A stretch of 19,508 nucleotides of DNA from GCA-002688135 sp964536565. Lineage in GTDB: Bacteria; Patescibacteriota; Patescibacteriia; Magasanikbacterales; GCA-002688135. The notes beneath the pieces are model-generated. The model did no database searches and was not told the DNA's origin. It saw only the letters and a program-made list of their open reading frames with translations. Positions 15,576-19,508 of the stretch are shown here, piece by piece; the stretch's first letter is position 1; the number at the start of each line of letters is the position of its first letter. The translations under genes were made by a program, and so were the position numbers. Location of the stretch: the NCBI GenBank assembly GCA_964536565.1, contig CAZHXK010000019.1, positions 1-19,508 of the forward strand. Direction: 5' to 3'.

Positions 15576-15648
15576 CGCGGGGTAGAGCAGTTGGCAGCTC
15601 GGGAGGCCCATAACCTCCAGGTCGTCGGTTCGAGTCCGACCCCCGCAA
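15576..15648 (+). tRNA. Initiator tRNA-fMet (CAU), unusual anticodon arm
   Basis: The acceptor CGCGGGG...CCCCGCA leaves C1 opposite A72, the bacterial initiator hallmark. A11-U24 in the D stem (GAGC/GCTC) agrees. The anticodon stem is GGAGG/CCTCC and the loop CCCATAA, anticodon CAU. Two positions depart from the usual initiator: position 33 is C instead of U, and the 29-41 pair is A-U instead of G-C. CCA is not encoded. It shares a transcript with tRNA-Leu and is followed by a terminator. Confidence 0.93.
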
Positions 15649-15653
15649 TAAAG

Positions 15654-15679
15654 AACCGGATCTCAGGATCCTGTTTTTT
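15654..15679 (+). terminator. Terminator of the tRNA-Leu/tRNA-fMet unit
   Basis: The GGATC/GATCC stem with a 4-base loop extends by further pairs with one mismatch and runs into six Ts. It ends just before the next promoter. Confidence 0.75.
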
Positions 15680-15681
15680 AT

Positions 15682-15710
15682 TTGAACGATACTGATTTTT
15701 AATCTAAAAT
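15682..15710 (+). promoter_or_regulatory. Promoter of the metallophosphoesterase gene
   Basis: TTGAAC (15682-15687), 17 bases, then TAAAAT (15705-15710). The ATG at 15717 is six bases past the -10, so the first transcribed base should be about the A of the start codon. Confidence 0.65.
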
Positions 15711-15716
15711 GTTCTC

Positions 15717-16667
15717 ATGTTCAGTATTCTATTTTTTGACTTTTTTATCTTTGGAGGCATCTTCCTGTCGTTTCTCGCGGCCGGTTATTTTTTGCACCAT
15801 CATTCGTGCAAAACTAATACATGGTACCCATGCTGGGCCTTAGCTGTTCTTGCCCTCATCCCTGGGCTCGTACTGATCTACGGAAGTTTTATTGAATCTC
15901 AACTATTAGTTGTTACTCACGTCGAATATACTTTTCCAGAAGAAAAATCGCTTGTTGTGCCCAAACGTATCGTACTGATTTCAGATACGCATATCGGACC
16001 ATACAAAAAGCGGGAGTTTTCTGAGCGAGTTGTTAAAAAAATTCGTGAACTCAAACCAGATGCGATCCTCATGACAGGAGATTATTTTCTTGCTGATACT
16101 GCAGCTAACTACGCACATGACTTTGAGCCGTACTCAGAACTACCCCTCATAGCACCAACATTCGCCGTTCTTGGGAATCACGAATTCAAGGTTGGACTTC
16201 CCGATCGAGACGTCCCAGATTTTGAAGAAGCTGACCTCGTTCGAAACATGCTCGCTGATGGACGTATTATTGGACTGGAAGATGCCGTAGCTACCCTTTT
16301 TGAAGATGATCCCATCTACCTCGTCGGCGCACAGGATCTATGGTCCAGCGTTGATGATTTTGATTCAATCGCACTCCCCGATCGAAATGCACGTACTATT
16401 GTCATGAGTCATAACCCTGATATTATTTTTGAAGTTAAAGACCGCGCAGACCTCGTTGTATCTGGTCACACCCATGGCGGACAGATCCGTCTTCCGTTTA
16501 TCGGCGCACTGGGTAGCCCAGGAGATACTCTCCTCCCTCGTGAGTTTTTTCAGGGGGCATCCACGTGGGGTGATACCACGTTATATGTCACATCTGGTCT
16601 AGGTGAATCCGGTCCACGAGCACGCCTATTTAACCCCCCAGAGATCGTGCTCATGACGCTTCGTTGA
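15717..16667 (+). CDS. Membrane-anchored calcineurin-like metallophosphoesterase
   Basis: 316 aa. Two hydrophobic segments at about 1-26 and 38-60 anchor it. The catalytic domain has all the dimetal motifs of the YkuE/YaeI-type phosphoesterases: VLISDTHIG (D-x-H), LMTGDYF (G-D), VLGNHEFK (G-N-H-E), VMSHN (H) and VVSGHTHGGQI (G-H-T-H). The YkuE/YaeI group includes enzymes acting on UDP-diacylglucosamine-like lipids, but the substrate here is not evident. The start is set by a promoter ending six bases upstream; there is no SD. It lies between two tRNA units. The promoter of the second one overlaps its stop codon. Confidence 0.93.
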   Translation: MFSILFFDFFIFGGIFLSFLAAGYFLHHHSCKTNTWYPCWALAVLALIPGLVLIYGSFIESQLLVVTHVEYTFPEEKSLVVPKRIVLISDTHIGPYKKREFSERVVKKIRELKPDAILMTGDYFLADTAANYAHDFEPYSELPLIAPTFAVLGNHEFKVGLPDRDVPDFEEADLVRNMLADGRIIGLEDAVATLFEDDPIYLVGAQDLWSSVDDFDSIALPDRNARTIVMSHNPDIIFEVKDRADLVVSGHTHGGQIRLPFIGALGSPGDTLLPREFFQGASTWGDTTLYVTSGLGESGPRARLFNPPEIVLMTLR

Positions 16668-16692
16668 CAGAAAAGCTAAAATCAGCTATTAT
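16664..16692 (+). promoter_or_regulatory. Promoter of the second tRNA unit
   Basis: Consensus TTGACA (16664-16669, overlapping the TGA stop of the phosphoesterase gene), 17 bases, then TATTAT (16687-16692). The start would be near 16699. Confidence 0.8.
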
Positions 16693-16698
16693 TGCCAT

Positions 16699-16860
16699 CG
16701 ATGAATCTGAGACGAACCGATTTTCAGCAGGCAGACAAGGGTAGCTCAGTTGGCCGTTAAACACTGCGTGTTTAACGTGATCTATAGATCGCGTAAGAGT
16801 GAAACGAGTATTGCGCTCGCCACGAATAAACGAAGTGCACAGCCATATCTCAGACAATCA
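16699..16860 (+). ncRNA. Structured leader RNA with a tRNA-like 5' fragment (unrecognised)
   Basis: A closing stem TCTGAGA (16706-16712)/TCTCAGA (16848-16854) encloses three pairings. They are TGGC/GCCA (16751-16754, 16842-16845), the perfect 9-bp hairpin GTTAAACAC-TGC-GTGTTTAAC (16756-16776), and a hairpin GTGATC-TATA-GATCGC (16777-16792). After the last comes AAGAGTGAAACGAG, close to GAATGAGAAACGAG in the leader at 15286-15412. Bases 16738-16753 (AGGGTAGCTCAGTTGG) match 15 of 16 bases of the 5' part of the tRNA at 16872, but no 3' tRNA half follows. It could be a leader RNA, a tRNA broken by an insert, or both. No credible ORF is seen. Confidence 0.5.
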
Positions 16861-16871
16861 AATAATATTAC

Positions 16872-16948
16872 ACCAGGGTAGCTCAGTCGGTTAGAGCGCA
16901 GGACTCATAAGCCTGAGGTCGGGAGTTCAATTCTCCCCCCTGGTACCA
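16872..16948 (+). tRNA. tRNA with anticodon CAU (elongator Met, or Ile2)
   Basis: The acceptor ACCAGGG pairs fully with CCCTGGT. The discriminator is A and CCA is encoded (16946-16948). The D arm is GCTC/GAGC and the T arm GGGAG-TTCAATT-CTCCC. The anticodon loop is CTCATAA, anticodon CAT at 16906-16908. Elongator Met is more likely than lysidine-modified Ile2, but sequence alone does not settle it. The pair closing the anticodon loop (31-39) is A opposite G, a mismatch. It is the only one of the three tRNAs here with an encoded CCA. Confidence 0.93.
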
Positions 16949-16977
16949 AAAAACTCGGATACATGTCCGGGTTTTTT
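16948..16977 (+). terminator. Terminator after the CAU tRNA
   Basis: The 12-bp stem 16948-16959/16966-16977 has one G-U, a 6-base loop and a final run of six Ts. It starts at the last A of the encoded CCA. Confidence 0.9.
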
Positions 16978-17010
16978 GTTATGCATAAATCACGAAATTA
17001 TAGTTCAAAC

Positions 17011-17042
17011 AAAAAAACGCCTTACCCGTAGGCATGCGTTTC
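17011..17042 (-). terminator. Terminator of the DUF2784-like gene, TACG loop type
   Basis: On the minus strand AAACGC and GCGTTT enclose GCC-TACG-GGT, then T7. A near copy lies at 17543-17574. Confidence 0.8.
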
Positions 17043-17044
17043 AT

Positions 17045-17449
17045 TTACTCTGATTCTGTACTTAGCGTTTCTTGATTCATCACTGCGTGCACAAGCGTAA
17101 CCGTACACGCCACCACGAATATGAGCATCATCATGACAACAACCATGTCGGATATTTCTAATCCAAACACGTCCTTCATGAATCCCACAATGAACGGCTT
17201 ATGGAAGAACGCAAGTTCATATTCAGGATCTCCCAGCGCTCTCAAATGCCCAGACAAAACCACCATCGGACACGCGAAGTTACACAGCATCTGTGTGAAG
17301 AACGCTGTATAAACAACAGTGCCATGAATAAAATAGAATGTCCTATTTTTTTCCTTAACCATGGTCGTGCAGAAACCATATATAAGAAATATGATAAGTA
17401 TGACATGTAGGATATCCACGACATACGCAAGAGCAAGATACGTGTTCAT
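17045..17449 (-). CDS. Small four-helix membrane protein, DUF2784-like
   Basis: 134 aa from the ATG at 17449, chosen because AAGGGG lies just upstream. An extended frame back to 17521 would overlap the promoter. Hydrophobic segments lie at about residues 4-26, 37-60, 70-90 and 97-122. The order of conserved-looking bits fits DUF2784: an N-terminal helix with DILHVILIIFLIYG, a second with YFIHG, then NFACPMVVLSGHLR and FFHKPFI before the last helix. This is pattern memory, not a search. Function is unknown for the family. It has its own promoter with flanking inverted repeats and its own terminator, so it is a separate unit at the end of the small-gene cluster. Confidence 0.7.
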   Translation of the reverse strand: MNTYLALAYVVDILHVILIIFLIYGFCTTMVKEKNRTFYFIHGTVVYTAFFTQMLCNFACPMVVLSGHLRALGDPEYELAFFHKPFIVGFMKDVFGLEISDMVVVMMMLIFVVACTVTLVHAVMNQETLSTESE

Positions 17450-17481
17450 TGTCCCCTTCTTCACACTGTTCAGTATATGAA

Positions 17482-17527
17482 AAACTATTGAGACTATCTC
17501 ATGTATTCTATGTTCTGTCAATAGTTT
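17482..17527 (-). promoter_or_regulatory. Promoter of the DUF2784-like gene inside an inverted repeat
   Basis: Minus strand: TTGACA (17516-17521), 17 bases, then GATAGT (17493-17498). The perfect 9-bp arms AAACTATTG (17482-17490) and CAATAGTTT (17519-17527) enclose the -10 and overlap the -35. This suggests an operator or a 5' hairpin. Confidence 0.55.
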
Positions 17528-17542
17528 CGCGCTTCTGCGATT

Positions 17543-17574
17543 AAAAAACGCCGTACCCGTAGGTCGTGCGTTTT
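17543..17574 (-). terminator. Terminator of the 92-aa gene, TACG loop type
   Basis: On the minus strand AAAACGC and GCGTTTTTT enclose ACC-TACG-GGT. It is near-identical in plan and loop to the one at 17011-17042. Confidence 0.8.
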
Positions 17575-17603
17575 AAACTCATATAGGATACTTCCAGTGC
17601 CGC

Positions 17604-17882
17604 TCACGGAGTTCCATCTCCGCCACCACGTCGACCACCTCTACCGGATCCAGAACGACCCGTCAGGCCGTTGTAGAGTCCAGAGAAGATTGATCTCAGC
17701 GCACCGACACATTGTTTCCACCCCCAGCGAACGAGTTTCCCCGCCCACTTGAATGGCATCTCCCAAATCTTCTTGTTCCAGTTCTTATTTCCTGCGATTG
17801 CGCCGAGCATGCCGGCGACAACCCCGAGAATGAACCAGAGCATGATTATCTGAAAGAGCATTACGATTATCTGTTGACTCAT
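17604..17882 (-). CDS. Unrecognised small membrane protein with Gly/Arg-rich tail (92 aa)
   Basis: I do not recognise it. One strong membrane helix spans about residues 5-30 (VMLFQIIMLWFILGVVAGML). A basic, Trp-rich stretch follows (NKNWNKKIWEMPFKWAGK, WGWKQ). The tail is Gly/Arg/Ser-rich from about 75 and resembles a disordered RGG-type region that may touch nucleic acid or acidic lipid. An AGGA lies 10 bases upstream of the ATG. It is preceded by the two-hairpin element at 17913-17980 and ends in its own terminator. By eye it is G+C-richer than the core genes. It is the last member of the small-gene cluster read from 19304. Confidence 0.7.
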   Translation of the reverse strand: MSQQIIVMLFQIIMLWFILGVVAGMLGAIAGNKNWNKKIWEMPFKWAGKLVRWGWKQCVGALRSIFSGLYNGLTGRSGSGRGGRRGGGDGTP

Positions 17883-17912
17883 TGAATCTTAGTCCTGTTC
17901 CGTATTGTATGA

Positions 17913-18015
17913 TCTCCTCACGAGTCTAAGCCAACGCTTAGAGATCGAGTTGGAGCCATAAACCGCGACGGGTTTATGGCGAAAAGCGAGCAGGGACTCC
18001 ATGGAGTATGCTCGC
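17913..18015 (-). repeat. Two-hairpin junction element, copy 1, plus a third hairpin
   Basis: On the minus strand in order: the hairpin TGCTCGC...GCGAGCA family (given on plus: 17986-17992/18009-18015, with inner palindrome ACTCCATGGAGT); a perfect 10-bp stem (17955-17964/17971-17980, 6-base loop); the linker TCCAACTCGATC; a perfect 7-bp stem (17925-17931/17936-17942, 4-base loop); then AGGAGA (17913-17918) and TACAAT. The same plan recurs at 18542-18617 with different stem sequences. Confidence 0.6.
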
Positions 18016-18035
18016 CGTTTGTTTTTGATTGAGGG

Positions 18036-18200
18036 CTACGCGCCGAAGCAGGCAGCCAACTTCTCACTATTGTGACACCCCATCTGGAATGCCTGTTCTC
18101 CCAAGCCCTCTTTCTTTCGAACGAGCTCGGGGTAGTTGCCGCATCGCCAGTGTACGCGACCCTCTTCCATCGCATTCAGGACGGCGGCCCGGAACTCCAT
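18036..18200 (-). CDS. Small ORF, possible C-terminal part of a broken gene (54 aa)
   Basis: I do not recognise it. The ATG at 18200 gives a peptide that opens MEFRAAVLNAMEEGRVHW and ends KLAACFGA. It is balanced in charge and looks protein-like: amphipathic, with 3 Cys and 2 His in a CxN...C-H...C arrangement. The same frame stays open upstream to a TAA at 18228-18230, which is the stop of the gene at 18231. Coding-like sequence (IDDDVIPTW) fills the space between stop and ATG, so the true gene may start earlier or be joined to the upstream frame. No good SD precedes 18200. The reading frame is real-looking; its start is doubtful. Confidence 0.45.
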   Translation of the reverse strand: MEFRAAVLNAMEEGRVHWRCGNYPELVRKKEGLGEQAFQMGCHNSEKLAACFGA

Positions 18201-18227
18201 CCACGTCGGGATGACGTCATCGTCGAT

Positions 18228-18495
18228 TTAGTCGCGATGAACTCGAGCATTTCGAGTACCCATCTCCCCCTCATCCACACATCCATCACTGTATACACCG
18301 GGTTTTTCCTCGTTCCGCCAACTCACCTCACAAGGGATGAGATCGGTATCACTCGGATCATCGCCGAAGAGATGACCGCGACTGCAGCCGAAGTGGATTT
18401 GTACGTCGGAACGACCAAGGCTGGCCGCCCTGAACTCACCACGCATGAANNNNNNNNNNCCGAAACAGACCGGTGAAACTGATAACGTGAATCAT
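18228..18495 (-). CDS. Unrecognised small gene spanning the assembly gap
   Basis: A textbook start: AGGAGG six bases before the ATG at 18495, then MIHVISFTGLFR up to the 10-N gap (18450-18459). Beyond the gap the frame with hydrophilic, protein-like content runs FMRGEFRAASLGRSDV... to a TAA at 18228. The other two frames close at about 10 or fewer residues and at about 39 residues. The two parts join only if the true gap length keeps the frame; 10 Ns is probably a placeholder. It is preceded by the two-hairpin element at 18542-18617. Function is unknown. Confidence 0.45.
18450..18459. other. Assembly gap (10 Ns)
   Basis: Ten unknown bases inside a small gene. The true length is unknown. Both flanks carry the same kind of G+C-rich small genes and related hairpin elements, so the join is probably genuine. 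Confidence 0.95.
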
Positions 18496-18541
18496 TGATT
18501 TCCTCCTACAGAAATACCTGATTTGCTGATTGTAAACACTG

Positions 18542-18617
18542 TCTCCTCTTGATCCCCCACACTGCGTGGGGAGTCTAGTTGGAGCCACGAGTGAGACTCC
18601 GTAGAGTTCACTCGTGG
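18542..18617 (-). repeat. Two-hairpin junction element, copy 2
   Basis: On the minus strand: a 14-bp hairpin CCACGAGTGA...TCACTCGTGG (18585-18594/18608-18617) with an inner ACTC/GAGT pair and CGTA loop; the linker TCCAACTAGACT; the hairpin CCCCAC/GTGGGG (18555-18560/18566-18571); then AGGAGA (18542-18547) and TACAAT. It lies between the stop at 18676 and the ATG at 18495. Confidence 0.6.
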
Positions 18618-18675
18618 TTATGGTCTATCTCTCGATAGTCCGTTGTAGATTCAGGTTGAGCGGATGTTCGGACGA

Positions 18676-18993
18676 CTAGCCCGTCCACCTTTCCATGCGC
18701 TCCCGGCGCGCCTCAGCCTTCTGTTCCTGACGGCGCTTACGCCGACGCTCACGCGCGTTACCACCGAGCCCGATCGACGCCTTGTGAGCGTCGAGCGTCG
18801 CCTGATCGAAGTCGTTCGGCCCGGACACCGTCCGTCCCTTCTCCGGATCAGGACCGAGCTGCGTACGCGCGGCGGCGTAGAGGCCGTTGACCGGGCGACC
18901 GGCCTTGCGAGCCTTGAACTCCTCCTGACGCACCTGGGTTCGCGTGATAGTAACGCAGCCAACGACGACCGAATCCTTGATATCCTGACTCAT
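18676..18993 (-). CDS. Unrecognised small basic protein (105 aa)
   Basis: I do not recognise it. AAAGGAGAG sits a few bases upstream of the ATG at 18993. The N-terminal half has a short beta-like stretch (DSVVVGCVTIT) followed by basic helical sequence. The middle has GPDPEKGRTVSGPNDFDQATLD. The C-terminus is strongly basic and alanine/glutamate-rich, mostly Arg/Lys/Glu from about residue 80 (NARERRRKRRQEQKAEARRE), consistent with a nucleic-acid- or ribosome-binding helix. No membrane segment. The sequence is G+C-rich compared with the core genes. It is second in the minus-strand cluster, 92 bases after the gene ending at 19086. Confidence 0.7.
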   Translation of the reverse strand: MSQDIKDSVVVGCVTITRTQVRQEEFKARKAGRPVNGLYAAARTQLGPDPEKGRTVSGPNDFDQATLDAHKASIGLGGNARERRRKRRQEQKAEARRERMERWTG

Positions 18994-19085
18994 GCTCTCT
19001 CCTTTCCCATTTCTTATAGCCCGGGACAGGCGAAATTGTTTGGCGATAACAGCGACGTGCTATTTCACCCCAGATCTTCTGTTTC

Positions 19086-19304
19086 TTAGCGAGTCCAGCG
19101 GCGTGCCAGATCTCCACTGAGCTTTCTCTCCGCCTGATAGCGTCGATCGAGCTCGGCCGGTTTGATCAGGAATTCCACGAAGAGCTGCTGCCAACAATCC
19201 GCTGACACACGCTCCCGCAGGAAAGTATACTTACTCCACTGAAGCAAGATCTTTCGCCACTCGCGCACAACGCCAGGGAAAAGTCGATACAGAAACTTTC
19301 GCAT
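19086..19304 (-). CDS. Unrecognised small basic protein (72 aa)
   Basis: I do not recognise it. I chose the ATG at 19304 because GGAGAG lies just upstream, in the same form as for the gene at 18993. A longer in-frame start at 19355 would begin only about 6 bases after the predicted transcription start and cannot be excluded. The peptide opens MRKFLYRLFPGVVREWRK, is rich in Arg, Trp and Tyr, and ends in a basic helix (LDRRYQAERKLSGDLARRWTR). No membrane segment is clear. It is first in the minus-strand small-gene cluster. Confidence 0.6.
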   Translation of the reverse strand: MRKFLYRLFPGVVREWRKILLQWSKYTFLRERVSADCWQQLFVEFLIKPAELDRRYQAERKLSGDLARRWTR

Positions 19305-19368
19305 GTCTCTCCAATGTCTGAATCTACATCTTGTAATGTTCGTATACCTCCTCATGAAGTATGCGCGT

Positions 19369-19397
19369 ATACTACCACATATTGTCTGTTTTGTCAA
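19369..19397 (-). promoter_or_regulatory. Promoter of the minus-strand small-gene cluster
   Basis: Minus strand: TTGACA (19392-19397), a 17-base spacer, then TAGTAT (19369-19374). The start would be near 19362, about 58 bases before the ATG at 19304. From 19398 to the window end the sequence is A+T-rich; I see no gene, only short TATAC repeats near 19408-19420. Confidence 0.75.
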
Positions 19398-19508
19398 TAC
19401 TGACCATACTATACTATACTTATTTTTTCTATATTTTGCTAAATTTATAGGTTTATTATGGGTAAATTTTGTAAGGTTAGTATCAACAAAGTGTCTATTT
19501 TGCCAATT

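Noticed and set aside
16651..16857. 68-aa minus-strand open frame over the second tRNA leader
   Set aside because: It crosses a consensus promoter and stable hairpins and has no SD; peptide composition is not protein-like.
18072..18476. 134-aa plus-strand open frame across the gap
   Set aside because: No SD, it runs through the Ns, and it opposes minus-strand frames with better coding character and an AGGAGG start.
18664..19089. 141-aa plus-strand open frame
   Set aside because: It is antisense to the 105-aa gene, which has a good SD and a coherent basic sequence.
18848..19117. 89-aa minus-strand open frame overlapping two accepted genes
   Set aside because: No SD at proper distance and it overlaps the 105-aa gene by most of its length in another frame.

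Overview
The window looks like a chromosomal scaffold from a bacterium of the Candidate Phyla Radiation (Patescibacteria, Parcubacteria-like). This is an inference from four things: core genes almost without Shine-Dalgarno (SD) sites, very short or absent 5' leaders, a Rel protein that stops after its TGS domain, and tightly packed housekeeping genes. The standard code is used, with TGA as a working stop. A run of 10 Ns at 18450-18459 is an assembly gap.

Layout. Positions 1-428 (-) hold a truncated histidine phosphatase. Positions 673-1779 hold an unrecognised membrane and coiled-coil protein with its own terminator. Positions 1880-4677 hold an LCP (LytR-CpsA-Psr) cell-envelope protein followed by the GTPase Der, then pth. 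A small Cys-rich protein (5368-5682, -) converges on pth. Positions 5734-11403 are a compact operon: dprA, a RimK-like ATP-grasp gene, topA and a shortened rel, joined by 4-bp overlaps or 2-bp gaps. Positions 11404-13500 are an accessory insert: dispersed repeats, a strong promoter, a 137-nt leader, a G+C-richer MYG1/DHH-like gene starting with TTG, a terminator and another repeat. parA-parB lie on the minus strand at 13497-15169. Back to back with parA is a tRNA unit (a long-hairpin RNA, tRNA-Leu(CAA) and initiator tRNA-fMet). Next come a membrane-anchored metallophosphoesterase and a second tRNA unit (a structured leader carrying a tRNA-like 5' fragment, then a CAU tRNA).

From 17000 to the end, all genes I accept are on the minus strand and mostly encode small unrecognised proteins. 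They are G+C-richer than the core genes and have clear SD sites. A consensus promoter near 19369-19397 can drive the cluster leftward. Two gene junctions carry related two-hairpin elements whose stems differ in sequence but keep pairing.

The strongest candidates for something undescribed are (1) the two structured leader RNAs ahead of tRNAs, (2) the paired-hairpin junction elements in the small-gene cluster, and (3) the parA/tRNA divergent promoters that use the same seven bases for both -35 boxes. The housekeeping genes cover envelope assembly (LCP), ribosome assembly and rescue (Der, Pth), DNA uptake and topology (DprA, TopA), stringent response (Rel) and chromosome segregation (ParAB).
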